A stretch of DNA of 64,000 nucleotides from Solwaraspora sp. WMMD791. Lineage in GTDB: Bacteria; Actinomycetota; Actinomycetes; Mycobacteriales; Micromonosporaceae. Within the stretch, counting starts at the first letter, position 1, and each line of letters opens with the position of its first letter. The stretch is taken from assembly GCF_029581195.1 (NCBI RefSeq), contig NZ_CP120737.1, forward strand, positions 2,829,001-2,893,000, given 5' to 3'. A model generated the notes under the pieces. It saw nothing but the letters and a program-made list of their open reading frames with translations, did no database searches and was not told where the DNA came from. The position numbers were made by a program, and so were the translations under genes. This document shows, one piece after another, positions 7,726 to 16,480 of the stretch.

Positions 7726-8730
7726 ATGACCGAGCAGATGCCGGCGGTGGCATACCGCCACAACCTCCCAGTTTCCGATCCGGCCAGCCTTGAGGACCTT
7801 GTCCTACCCGTGCCGGTGCCTGACCCGCGCGACCTGCTCGTCCGGGTCGAGGCGGTCTCGGTGAATCCGGTGGACACCAAGGTCAGGGCCAATGTGGCAC
7901 CCGACGGTACGCCAAGGGTGCTCGGCTTCGACGCCGCCGGTGTGGTCACGGCGACCGGGGCCGGGGTCACCCTCTTCCAGCCCGGCGACGAGGTCTACTA
8001 CGCCGGATCCATCGCCCGGCCGGGCACCAACTCGCGGTTCCATCTCGTCGACGAGCGCATCGTCGGCCACAAGCCGCGCAGTCTCGGCTTCGCCGACGCC
8101 GCTGCCCTGCCGCTGACCACGATCACCGCCTGGGAGACACTGTTCGACCGGTTCCGGCTCGGCCCGGACAGCGAGGGAACCCTGCTCGTCCTGGGCGGCG
8201 CCGGAGGAGTCGGGTCGATGGCCATCCAGTTGGCGCGCGCCACGACCCGGCTCACGGTGATCGCCACCGCGTCGCGACCGGAGTCCCGGCAGTGGGTCGA
8301 GGGACTCGGTGCCCACCACGTCATCGGCCACCATGATCTGGTCCGGGAACTCGGCCCGATCGCTCCCCACGGTATCGACTACGTGATCTCACCGAACACC
8401 ACAGATGCCTTTGGGGCATTTGCCGAAATCCTCCGCCCCGGGGGCCAGATCACGGCGATCGACGAGCCGCAAGGACTGGACCTGCTGTCGCTCAAGAGCA
8501 AGAGCATCACGTTCCACTGGGAGTTCATGTTCACCCGACCGCTCTTCGGCGGGCCGGACATGATCGCGCAGCACCGGCTACTCGACCAGGTCGCCGACCT
8601 GGTCGAGCGCGGCGTGGTCCGCAGCACCGCGACGACGACGCTCAGCCCGATCAACGCCACCACTCTGCGCCAGGCCCACAGCATGGTCGAAACGGGACGG
8701 ATGATCGGCAAGGTCGTCGTCACCGCTTGA
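7726..8730 (+). CDS. Zinc-binding-alcohol-dehydrogenase-like NADPH:quinone reductase
   Basis: A 334-residue MDR-superfamily oxidoreductase of the zinc-free quinone-reductase branch. The N-terminal GroES-like domain (1-130) contains VSVNPVDTKVR and VLGFDAAGVV; the Rossmann part contains LLVLGGAGGVGSMAIQLA. It lacks the catalytic-zinc Cys/His set and the structural-zinc Cys cluster, as expected for this branch. It reduces quinones or enals with NADPH. The gene is divergent from the HxlR regulator and ends at a strong hairpin terminator. Confidence 0.9.
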   Translation: MTEQMPAVAYRHNLPVSDPASLEDLVLPVPVPDPRDLLVRVEAVSVNPVDTKVRANVAPDGTPRVLGFDAAGVVTATGAGVTLFQPGDEVYYAGSIARPGTNSRFHLVDERIVGHKPRSLGFADAAALPLTTITAWETLFDRFRLGPDSEGTLLVLGGAGGVGSMAIQLARATTRLTVIATASRPESRQWVEGLGAHHVIGHHDLVRELGPIAPHGIDYVISPNTTDAFGAFAEILRPGGQITAIDEPQGLDLLSLKSKSITFHWEFMFTRPLFGGPDMIAQHRLLDQVADLVERGVVRSTATTTLSPINATTLRQAHSMVETGRMIGKVVVTA

Positions 8731-8754
8731 CGACCGCGCGGCACGGGCCGGGAC

Positions 8755-8800
8755 GGCGTGGAGCGCGTCGGAGGCATCCGCCTCCGACGCGCTCCACGCC
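8755..8800. terminator. Strong bidirectional hairpin terminator
   Basis: A perfect 21-base inverted repeat (8755-8775 with 8780-8800) around the loop ATCC. It lies between the convergent quinone reductase and ABC permease genes and can serve both. Confidence 0.85.
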
Positions 8801-8807
8801 GGAGGCG

Positions 8808-9722
8808 CTAGGTGGTGCCGCGCTGGAACGGTTGGGCCAGGGCTCTGGGTTCGCGGTGCTGGGTGGCAAAGACCAGCATGGCGAGCAGAGCAAGCAGGTA
8901 CGGCGCGGCGATCAACAGTTGCGAGTTGACCGTGATGCCGAGCGCCGGCAGGGCCAACCGCATCGCGTCAGCCAGGCCGAAGACGGCACAACCGATCATG
9001 GTCCGGCCCAGTCGCCAGGCACCGAAGATCACCGCGGCGATGACCAGGTAGCCCCGACCGGCGGTCATGTTCTGGTTGAACGAGCCGACCTCACCGACGG
9101 CGAGGTAGGCGCCGCCGAGCCCGGCGAGCAGGCCGCAGAAGAGCAGCGCCTGCCGCCGCCGGTGGTTGACCTTGATCCCGCTGACGTCGGCCGCCTGTGG
9201 GTTCTCCCCCACCGCCCGCAGCTCCAGACCCCACCGGCTGCGTTCCACAAGCCACCAGGTCAACGGGATCGCGATCAGCAGCAGGTACGCCGGCCAGCGC
9301 TGCACGAACAGCATCGGCCCGATGATGGGGATGTCGCGCAGCACCGGGATGTCCACCCGCCACACCTGGTGGCCGGTGAAGGTGCTGATGGTGATCAGAT
9401 AGCTGGTGAGGCCGAGAACGAGCGCGTTGAGCACCAGACCGACCACGAAGGTGTTGATCTGTGCCCGGTGCGACAGGTTCGCGTGCACCACCGCGATCAG
9501 CAGTCCGATCAGCGCGCCGGCCGCCAACCCGACAGTCGCGCTGCCGGTGGCGCTGGCGACCGCGATCGAGCCGAACGCGGCACCGAGCATCATCGCCTCG
9601 ACCGAGATGTTCAGGGTGCCGGCGCGCTGGGCGACGTACTCGCCGCAGGCGGCGAACGCGAGGGGGATGGTCAGCCGGGCCCCGCTGGACAGGATGGTGG
9701 CGATGTTGTCGGCGGCGCTCAT
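8808..9722 (-). CDS. BMP-type (nucleoside/sugar) ABC transporter permease 2
   Basis: A 304-residue integral membrane protein with about eight to nine hydrophobic segments. It belongs to the branched-chain-amino-acid/ribose permease superfamily: LNISVEAMMLGAAF near the first segments and the ATPase-docking loop LRAVGENPQAADVSGIKV around residue 175. It is the last gene of the transporter operon; its start overlaps the stop of the other permease by 4 bases. With that permease, the twin ATPase and the BMP-family receptor it forms a complete importer resembling nucleoside uptake systems (YufPQ type). Confidence 0.9.
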   Translation of the reverse strand: MSAADNIATILSSGARLTIPLAFAACGEYVAQRAGTLNISVEAMMLGAAFGSIAVASATGSATVGLAAGALIGLLIAVVHANLSHRAQINTFVVGLVLNALVLGLTSYLITISTFTGHQVWRVDIPVLRDIPIIGPMLFVQRWPAYLLLIAIPLTWWLVERSRWGLELRAVGENPQAADVSGIKVNHRRRQALLFCGLLAGLGGAYLAVGEVGSFNQNMTAGRGYLVIAAVIFGAWRLGRTMIGCAVFGLADAMRLALPALGITVNSQLLIAAPYLLALLAMLVFATQHREPRALAQPFQRGTT

Positions 9723-11035
9723 GTCAGCTTGCCTTCCATAGCGTTCTCCTTGCTGCCGCTGGCCCCGGGGCGACCGTCGGGGTCGGACCCGTCGGCCTGC
9801 GCCACGTCGGCCTGCGCCACGTCGATCTCCGGCACGTCACGGCCGGGGGCCGCCGGGTCGTCGGAGGGTGTGGTCGGGGTGGGCAGCCCACCGGCGGGCG
9901 GTGGGGTGCCGGCCGCCTGTGCGCCGGCCCGGCGCCGGCGCAGCATGCCGATCACCACCGGCGGTGCGACGAAGGCCAGCACCAGCAGCGCCTTGACCAC
10001 ATCCACCAGGAACGACGGCACGCCGGTCGCGGCGAGGAAGCTGCCGCCGGCCCGCAGTACCCCGAACAGCACCGCGACCGGGATGGCCAACAGCGGATTG
10101 TTCCGGGCGACCAGGGCCACCAGCAGTCCGTCCCAGCCGATGTTCAACGACATGCCGGGCTGCAACCGGTGGCTGCCGACCGGGCTGGTCAGCAGCAGCG
10201 CCCCGGCGAGACCGGCGAACGCCCCCGAGATGGCCAACGCCATCCCGCCGAGGGCACCGACGCGCACCCCGGCGTGTTGCGCGGTGACCGGGTTGAGGCC
10301 GAGCATCTTCAGTCGGAAGCCCCAGCGGGTGCGGGTCATCGCCAGGCTGAGCGCGACGGCGACCAGGATCGCCAGGATCAGGCCGCCATTGACCTGCAGG
10401 TTCGGGTACTCGCCGAAGGAGCCCAGACGGCCGTTGTCCGGCAGCGGGTTGGACTGCGGCGAGACGACGCCACTGCCCAGCCGGGACTCCTGCAGCAGCC
10501 AGGGAGTGTTGACCGCGAACGCCACCAGCTGCTGGGCGAGGAAGGTCATCAGCAGGGTGCTGACCACGACGTTGACGCCCCGGAAGCGGTACATCAGCGC
10601 GCTCAGGCCGGCCCAGGCGCCGGAGGCCAGCAACGCGGCCAGCAGCACCACGACCAGCAGCGTCGGCCCGGGCAACGCGAGCCGCAGCCCGACCCAGGCA
10701 CCGGCCAGCGCGCCGATGAGCACCTGGCCCTCCTGGCCGATGTTGAAGAACCCGCTCCGGGCGCTGACGCAGGCGCCGACCGCCACCAGCAGCAGCGGCG
10801 CGACGTAGAGCAGCGAGTTGCTCCACGCCCGCGGGCTGGACATGCTGCCCTGGTAGAGGGCCTGCACCGAGGCGCTCGGCGAGCCACCGGTGACGGCGAT
10901 CAGCAGGGCGGACAGGCCGAGGGCGGCGGCCACGGTGGCCACCGTCGCGGCGGTCACCTGCCAGCCGCCGACGCCGGGGTTCAGCCGGGCGAGCAGCCGC
11001 CGGGCGGTGCCGTCGAGTCCGGTCGTCGCGGTCAT
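9719..11035 (-). CDS. BMP-type (nucleoside/sugar) ABC transporter permease 1
   Basis: A 438-residue membrane protein, longer than its partner. Hydrophobic segments span about residues 25-375. FFNIGQEGQVLIGALAGAWV is the conserved first-domain motif, and the docking loop LKMLGLNPVTAQHAGVRVG is near 245. The last 55 residues are a Pro/Asp-rich hydrophilic tail with two QADVAQADG-like repeats. The start overlaps the ATPase stop by one base. It forms the heteromeric channel with the gene that follows. Confidence 0.9.
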   Translation of the reverse strand: MTATTGLDGTARRLLARLNPGVGGWQVTAATVATVAAALGLSALLIAVTGGSPSASVQALYQGSMSSPRAWSNSLLYVAPLLLVAVGACVSARSGFFNIGQEGQVLIGALAGAWVGLRLALPGPTLLVVVLLAALLASGAWAGLSALMYRFRGVNVVVSTLLMTFLAQQLVAFAVNTPWLLQESRLGSGVVSPQSNPLPDNGRLGSFGEYPNLQVNGGLILAILVAVALSLAMTRTRWGFRLKMLGLNPVTAQHAGVRVGALGGMALAISGAFAGLAGALLLTSPVGSHRLQPGMSLNIGWDGLLVALVARNNPLLAIPVAVLFGVLRAGGSFLAATGVPSFLVDVVKALLVLAFVAPPVVIGMLRRRRAGAQAAGTPPPAGGLPTPTTPSDDPAAPGRDVPEIDVAQADVAQADGSDPDGRPGASGSKENAMEGKLT

Positions 11036-12663
11036 CAGTGGCTCACCCCGCCGACCAGCATGCCGAGCCGCTCCGCGGTGGCCTCCGCCGTGGTGAGCAC
11101 CCCGACGATGCGTCCGGAGGAGATCACCGCGATCCGGTCGGCCAGGGCCATCACCTCCTCCAGCTCGGTGGAGATCAGCAACACCGCCACCCCTTCCGCC
11201 GCGGCACGCCGCAGCCGCACGTACATGTCTTCGATGGCGCCGACGTCCAACCCGTGGGTGGGTTGGGCGGCGACCAGCACGGTGGGTCCGGCGGACAACT
11301 CGCGGGCCAGGACCACCCGCTGCTGGTTGCCGCCGGACAGGCTACGGACCGGGGTGTCCGGCGACGGGGCGACGATGTTGAACTCGGCCATCCGCTGCCG
11401 GGCGATCTGGTGCATCCTGCGCCTGCTGAGCACGCCGCCGGCGCCGGAGACCGCCGCCAGCGACTTCATCGCCAGGTTCTCGGCGATCGTCATGTCGAGC
11501 ACCACCCCGGAGCGGTGTCGGTCCTCGGGCACGATGCCGAGTCCGGCGCGGTGCAGCGCACCCGGCCGGGCCAGGTCGACCGCCGTGCCGGCGATCTCGA
11601 CCGTGCCGGCGTCAGGGGTCAACAGCCCGGAGAGCAGGTCCCCGAGGGTGGCCTGGCCGTTGCCCTCCACGCCGTACAGGCCGACGATCTCGCCGGCGGC
11701 GACGTCCAGGCTGAGTGTGTCGAGGATCTTCAGGTCACCGAGGAGCACGGTGACGTCGTCCAGCCGCAGCGCCGGCGCGTTCTTGGCCGGTGCGGCCGGC
11801 CGCTCCGGCTCCACCGCCGGCGGGTCGGCCGGGGCGGCGGCCTCCACCGGCGCGCCGGACTCCGTGGTCGGCCGTTCGACGGGGAGCAGGCCCAGCGCGG
11901 CGCTCTCCGCCCGTAGTGACACCTCCCGGCCGACCATCTGCCGAGCCAGCAACTGCGGGGTGGTGTCGGCGGTGGCACCGTGGAAGACCACCGCGCCACG
12001 GCGCAGTACGGTCACCCGGTCGGTGGCCGCGATGATCTCGGCCAGTTTGTGGCTGATCAGAATGACAGCCCGGTTCTCCGCCTGCACCACCCGGCGCAGC
12101 ACCGTGAACAGTTCGGCCGACTCCGCCTGGGTGAGCACCGACGTCGGCTCGTCCAGGATGAGCACCGACGGGTCCCGGCGCAGGCACTTGATCAGTTCGA
12201 CCCGCTGACGTTCCCCGGCAGAGAGCCGGTCCACCCGGGCCAGCGGGTCGATCGGCAGGCCGTACCGCGTGGCGACCTGCTCGACCTGCGCGCAGGCCGC
12301 CGCCTTGTCGACCCGGCCGGTGTCGCCGAGGATCACGTTCTCCCAGACCGCCAGCGGCTCGATCAGGCTGAAGTGCTGGTGCACCATGCCCAGCCCGAGT
12401 TCGGCCGCCACCTGCGGTGTGTCGATCTCCACTGGTCGGCCGTCCCGCTCGATCGTGCCGGCGTCGCGGTGCACCAGCCCGAGCAGGATCTTCATCAACG
12501 TCGACTTGCCGGCCCCGTTCTCGCCGAGGAGGCCGTGGATCTCACCGGGTCGTACGGTGAGATCCACGGCGTCGCAGGCGACGACCGGACCGTAGCGCTT
12601 GCTCACCGCGCTCAGGGTGAGCGCCGGCGCCTGCTGGTCGTCGGTGTCCACAGTCCGTTCCAC
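11035..12663 (-). CDS. BMP-type ABC transporter ATP-binding protein (two ABC modules)
   Basis: A 542-residue protein with two nucleotide-binding domains. The first has Walker A GENGAGKST, a signature LSAGERQRVEL and Walker B VLILDEPTS. The second has a degenerate Walker A (GVEGNGQAT) but intact LSGGNQQRVVLAREL, the pattern known for the RbsA/YufO family, where only one site is fully active. A Pro/Ala-rich linker of about 50 residues joins the halves, longer than usual. Cytoplasmic motor of the importer. 48 bases separate it from the receptor gene. Confidence 0.92.
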   Translation of the reverse strand: MERTVDTDDQQAPALTLSAVSKRYGPVVACDAVDLTVRPGEIHGLLGENGAGKSTLMKILLGLVHRDAGTIERDGRPVEIDTPQVAAELGLGMVHQHFSLIEPLAVWENVILGDTGRVDKAAACAQVEQVATRYGLPIDPLARVDRLSAGERQRVELIKCLRRDPSVLILDEPTSVLTQAESAELFTVLRRVVQAENRAVILISHKLAEIIAATDRVTVLRRGAVVFHGATADTTPQLLARQMVGREVSLRAESAALGLLPVERPTTESGAPVEAAAPADPPAVEPERPAAPAKNAPALRLDDVTVLLGDLKILDTLSLDVAAGEIVGLYGVEGNGQATLGDLLSGLLTPDAGTVEIAGTAVDLARPGALHRAGLGIVPEDRHRSGVVLDMTIAENLAMKSLAAVSGAGGVLSRRRMHQIARQRMAEFNIVAPSPDTPVRSLSGGNQQRVVLARELSAGPTVLVAAQPTHGLDVGAIEDMYVRLRRAAAEGVAVLLISTELEEVMALADRIAVISSGRIVGVLTTAEATAERLGMLVGGVSH

Positions 12664-12711
12664 CTCGTTGTCGGCTCAGGCAGCGGGGTCAGGGTGCGTT
12701 CGGTGGCGGGG

Positions 12712-13791
12712 TCAGTTGCCCAGCCGCTCCACCTCGGCCGCGGTGTCGATGCTGCCGCTCGCGACGTCCGCCACGAACGCGTCCATCTTCTCCGTCTGCT
12801 CCGGCGTCGGGTTGCAGATCTTGATCGCCGGGTACGGGTCGACACCGATCTGCCACACCTTCGTGGTGCCCATCTCCAGCTCGCCGTCGGCGAACAGGGT
12901 CAGCGCGGCCGCGAAGTAGGCACCCGGGTCGAAGATGACCGAGATGTCGAACTCCGGCTCGGTCGACTCGCACCGGTCGGTGCCCGGGGTCAGCGTCAAC
13001 GCGTCGTTCTCGTTGGCCAGCGCGGCCGCCGCGTCGGTGGCCCCGCCCAGGTACGGGTAGACCACGCCGACGCCCTGGTCGACCTGCGCCTGCACGGCCT
13101 CACGGGCCTTCGCCGAGTCGTTGAAGTCACCGGTGTAGGTGATCACCAGGTCGGCCTCGGGGACGACCATCCGGATGCCGGCCTTGAACGCGCGGGCGGC
13201 GTTGATGGCGAAGTCGACCTCCATGCCGGTGACGAACCCGGCCTTGGTGTCGCCGCTGTCGGCCATCAGCAGGCCGGTCGCGTAGCCGGCGGCGAGCATG
13301 CTCTGGTTCGGGTCGTCGCTGGAGATGACGATCTCCGGCGTCTGCGGGATGTTCTCCGACGACGGCACGTACCAGGCGACGTTCTCGCAGGCCGGTTCCG
13401 TGGAGGCCGGGATGGCGTCCTTGAGCTCGGAGGCACCGAGGGCGACCATGTCCACGCCCTGCTGGCACAGCGCGCGGGCGGCGCTGAGCGCCTCGGTGGG
13501 CGGCACCGAGCCGCGCTTGATGACCTCCCAGCCCTGCTCGTTGGCGAACCGCTCGGCCTCGGCGACGAAGCTCTCGTAGTAGCCGTTGTCGTTGATGTCG
13601 CCGGGGCTGAGCACGCCGATCAGCACCTTGCCGTCGGCGTTGACGTCCGGCTGGCCGGCGATGACGGTGCCGCCGCCCTCGCTGCCGGCCGGGGCCGGCG
13701 CGGTCGCGTCGTTGTCGGCGCAGCCGACCAGGGCAAGGCTGACGGCGCCGGCGAGCAGCGCCGCCGCACCCTTACGAATCCGTATTGTCAC
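12712..13791 (-). CDS. BMP-family substrate-binding lipoprotein
   Basis: A 359-residue extracytoplasmic receptor. The signal peptide ends in the lipobox LALVGC, so the mature protein should be lipid-anchored. The body shows the BMP pattern: VLIGVLSPGDINDNGYYESF, AEAERFANEQGWEV and MLAAGYATGLLMADSG. BMP proteins bind purine nucleosides or related small molecules. The GTG at 13791 is preferred because GAGGA lies six bases before it; an alternative GTG at 13806 would overlap the amidohydrolase stop by 4 bases but has no ribosome site. The substrate is presumably what the co-transcribed amidohydrolase attacks. Confidence 0.9.
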   Translation of the reverse strand: MTIRIRKGAAALLAGAVSLALVGCADNDATAPAPAGSEGGGTVIAGQPDVNADGKVLIGVLSPGDINDNGYYESFVAEAERFANEQGWEVIKRGSVPPTEALSAARALCQQGVDMVALGASELKDAIPASTEPACENVAWYVPSSENIPQTPEIVISSDDPNQSMLAAGYATGLLMADSGDTKAGFVTGMEVDFAINAARAFKAGIRMVVPEADLVITYTGDFNDSAKAREAVQAQVDQGVGVVYPYLGGATDAAAALANENDALTLTPGTDRCESTEPEFDISVIFDPGAYFAAALTLFADGELEMGTTKVWQIGVDPYPAIKICNPTPEQTEKMDAFVADVASGSIDTAAEVERLGN

Positions 13792-13802
13792 TGCGGTTCC
13801 TC

Positions 13803-15272
13803 TCACTGTGGGGGCGTCACGCCGGCCGTGCCGGTCCGGTGTGCGCGGTACTCGGTCGCCGGCACGGCAGGCCAGCGATGCGGGATGTCGATGCCGGCCC
13901 GACGCAGCAGGTCCGCGCGGCGTCGCGTGGCCTCGGTACGCAGGGCGTCGACGTCGACGGTGGTGACTCGGCGGTCCCGGATCACCGGCCGGCCGTCGAC
14001 CAGTACGTCCCGTACGGTGTGGCTGGCCGCCCCCCAGACGAGCTGGGTGGCCAGGTCACCTCGCGGGGTCCACGCGATGGTGCGGGTGTCCAGCACGACC
14101 AGGTCGGCGGCCTTGCCGACCTCGATCGAGCCGGTCAGCTGCCCGAGCCCGACGGCGGCCGCGCCGTCGATGGTGGCCAGGGCGAAAACCTCGTCGGCGC
14201 GCAGCGGGTCGGCCGCGCCCCGGTCCCGCTCCAGCCCGGCGAAGAGCCGGGCGGCGTGCCACACGTCCGGGGTGTCGCCGGCGTTGTGCGAGTCGCAGCC
14301 CAGCGCCAGCCGGCCGCCGGCGCGCAGCAGTTCGGTGTGTCGGCCAGCCCGGGTGAAGCCCTGCCCGAGCCGCAGGTAGGCGCCGGGGCAGGAGGCGACG
14401 GCGGCGCCGCTGGCGGCGAGCACGTCGACTTCGTCGTCGTCGAGCCAGACGGCGTGGCCGAGCAGCAGTCGGGGGCCGAGGACCCCGAGGTCGCGCAGGT
14501 GCAGCACCGGGCGGGGGCGACCGGCCACCGCGTACGCGGCCGGGTCGTCGGCGCTGGGCGACAGGTGCCAGGTCATCGGTACGTCGAGCCGCTCGGCAAG
14601 CTCGGCGGCGCCGGTGAACAGCGCGTCGCTGGCCAGGTCGTGGCCGACCAGGGTGACCCATCCGGTGACCCGGGGGTCACCGGCCAGGGCGGTGACCGTC
14701 TCGGCCTGGGCGGCGAGGGTGTCGGCGGCGGGCATCGCGTACGGGGCGTCGGCGACGTCCCAGCCCCAGCCGCCGACCCGGGCCCGGATCCCGGCGGTAC
14801 GCAGCCCGGCGGCGACCCGCAGCGGATGCCCGACGGTGCCCGGCTCCAGCAGGGTGGTGACGCCGTGACTGAGCGCTTCGACGGCGGCGAGGGTGGCGGA
14901 CAGTTCGTCGTCGTCGCCGGTGACGGCGGCGTGCAGCGGCACGATCCAGTCGAAGATGGCCTGCCGCGCGGGGACGTGGTCGGGGATGCTGCTGCGGATC
15001 AGCGGGTCGGCGGTGGTGTGCTGGTGGGCGTCGACCAGGCCGGGGACGACCAGGCAGCCGGCGGCGTCGAGTTCCGGGCTGTGCGGGTACGCCACCCGCA
15101 GGGCGCCGGTGGGGCCGATGTCGGCGATCCGGCCGTCGACGACGGCGATCGCGCCGCCGGTGACCACCTCCCGGCCAGGGGCCATGGTGACGATGTCGGC
15201 GTCGACGATCAGCAGGTCGGCGGTGCCGGTGGCACCGTCGACGGGCTGGGCGGAGGTCGGGGACGTGGTCAT
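13803..15272 (-). CDS. ATZ/TRZ-type amidohydrolase (deaminase/chlorohydrolase-like)
   Basis: A 489-residue metal-dependent hydrolase of the amidohydrolase superfamily. Ligand motifs are visible: DAHQHT near residue 82 (HxH), a His in TWHLSPS, LLGHAVW, and the catalytic Asp in LGCDSHNAGD. The C-terminal part (GSIEVGKAADLVVLDT) is the usual composite beta-sandwich. Relatives include S-adenosylhomocysteine/methylthioadenosine deaminases, 8-oxoguanine deaminase and triazine hydrolases, all acting on N-heterocycles. The start overlaps the zinc dehydrogenase stop by 4 bases. Co-transcription with a nucleoside-type importer favours an imported purine- or pyrimidine-like substrate (inference). Confidence 0.88.
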   Translation of the reverse strand: MTTSPTSAQPVDGATGTADLLIVDADIVTMAPGREVVTGGAIAVVDGRIADIGPTGALRVAYPHSPELDAAGCLVVPGLVDAHQHTTADPLIRSSIPDHVPARQAIFDWIVPLHAAVTGDDDELSATLAAVEALSHGVTTLLEPGTVGHPLRVAAGLRTAGIRARVGGWGWDVADAPYAMPAADTLAAQAETVTALAGDPRVTGWVTLVGHDLASDALFTGAAELAERLDVPMTWHLSPSADDPAAYAVAGRPRPVLHLRDLGVLGPRLLLGHAVWLDDDEVDVLAASGAAVASCPGAYLRLGQGFTRAGRHTELLRAGGRLALGCDSHNAGDTPDVWHAARLFAGLERDRGAADPLRADEVFALATIDGAAAVGLGQLTGSIEVGKAADLVVLDTRTIAWTPRGDLATQLVWGAASHTVRDVLVDGRPVIRDRRVTTVDVDALRTEATRRRADLLRRAGIDIPHRWPAVPATEYRAHRTGTAGVTPPQ

Positions 15273-16297
15273 GGCCGGATCAGGATCTTGCCGACGAGGT
15301 CACCGGACTCCTGCCGGGCGTACGCCTCGGCGAGGTCGGTGAGGGGGTATTCGGCGGCCCGGACCACCCGCATGCCACCGGCGAAGAAGACGTCGAGCAT
15401 CGCGGCGAAGTCGGCCGGGGTGTAGGCACCGGCGCCGAGCAGCCGCAGGCCCCGGTGGTAGACGTTGGCCAGTGACAGGCTGACCTGGTCACCGCTGGTG
15501 TTGCCGAGCAGGACCAGCCGCCCCTCGGTGCGCAGCATGCCCAGCGAGAGGTTCCAGGTGGCCGCGCCGACGTGGTCGACGACCAGGTCGACGCCGTGGC
15601 CGTCGGTGTACGCGGCGACGGCGGCGGCCGTCCGGTCGTCGAGGTCGAGCACGACGTCGGCCCCGAGGTCGGTGGCGGCGGCGCGCTTGGCCTCGGTCCG
15701 GGCGATCGCGACGACCCGGGCACCCGCCCGGCGGGCGAGCTGAATGGCGGCCATGCTGACCGCGCTGGTGGCCGCCGGGATCAGCACCGTCTCACCGGAG
15801 CGCAGTTGGCCGACGCGGTGCAGGGCGTTGAAGGCCACCGCCCAGGCGGTGGGCAGGGCGGCGGCGTCGGCGAGCGCGATGTGGTCGGGCACCCGGTGGG
15901 CGAGCGCGGCCGGTACGGCGACGTACTCGGCGAAGCCGCCGGGGCGGTTGCCGCCGATGACCGCGACGGTGGCGCAGTAGCCCGGGTTCCCGCTGACACA
16001 GTGGGCGCAGCGTCCGCAGCCGGTGGTGGGGTCGACGACGACCCGGTCGCCGACCCGCAGGCTGGTCACGGCCGAGCCGGCCGCGACCACCCGGCCGGCG
16101 AGGTCCATGCCGGCGATGTGCGGCAGCGCGAATCCGGGAAGCAGCCCGGGGCCACGTCGTTGCAGCAGGTCGAGCCGGTTGAGTGCGGCGGCGTCGACGG
16201 CGACGACGGCGTCGGTCGGGCCGGCGACGGGCTCGGCGAGGTCGTGCAGGCGCACGACCTCGGGCCCACCGAAACCGGTCTGAACCATCGCTCGCAC
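15269..16297 (-). CDS. Zinc-dependent alcohol dehydrogenase family protein
   Basis: A 342-residue MDR dehydrogenase. The GroES domain contains LPHIAGMDLAGRVVA and the structural-zinc cysteine set GCGRCAHCVSGNPGYC; the Rossmann domain carries VLIPAATSAVSMAAIQLARRAGARV, in which the usual GAGGVG is replaced by PAATSAV. That change puts it near zinc-type quinone reductase/alcohol dehydrogenases. The GTG start at 16297 is chosen for GGAGGGG five bases upstream; the frame is open 14 codons further. First gene of the six-gene importer operon, preceded by an IclR-type motif. Confidence 0.88.
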   Translation of the reverse strand: MRAMVQTGFGGPEVVRLHDLAEPVAGPTDAVVAVDAAALNRLDLLQRRGPGLLPGFALPHIAGMDLAGRVVAAGSAVTSLRVGDRVVVDPTTGCGRCAHCVSGNPGYCATVAVIGGNRPGGFAEYVAVPAALAHRVPDHIALADAAALPTAWAVAFNALHRVGQLRSGETVLIPAATSAVSMAAIQLARRAGARVVAIARTEAKRAAATDLGADVVLDLDDRTAAAVAAYTDGHGVDLVVDHVGAATWNLSLGMLRTEGRLVLLGNTSGDQVSLSLANVYHRGLRLLGAGAYTPADFAAMLDVFFAGGMRVVRAAEYPLTDLAEAYARQESGDLVGKILIRP

Positions 16298-16322
16298 GGT
16301 GCCCCTCCGCTGTCTACCAAAC

Positions 16323-16344
16323 GATATGCCGTCTTGCATTGTGA
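16323..16344 (-). promoter_or_regulatory. IclR-type 22-bp motif before the importer operon
   Basis: On the minus strand the core reads ATGCAAGACGGCAT, the most symmetrical copy (ATGC and GCAT half-sites six bases apart), with TCACA flanking. It lies 26 bases upstream of the first GTG; TATCGT just downstream could be the -10 box, so binding here would affect RNA polymerase directly. Confidence 0.6.
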
Positions 16345-16480
16345 TGCAGGTTGCTTAGCGACGTACTTTGCCTGCGGGCCGGCGGCCTGTCAACGCCTCG
16401 ACCGAAACTGGCTCAGCGACGTAACGTGCCCGTGATCCGCGGGCCGCCAGCGGACCGTCAAGATCGCGATCGACCTGCGG

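Noticed and set aside
8808-13791. Ribose or branched-chain amino acid importer
   Set aside because: The receptor has the BMP-family pattern and lipobox, and the two-permease plus twin-ATPase layout fits the nucleoside-type group better.
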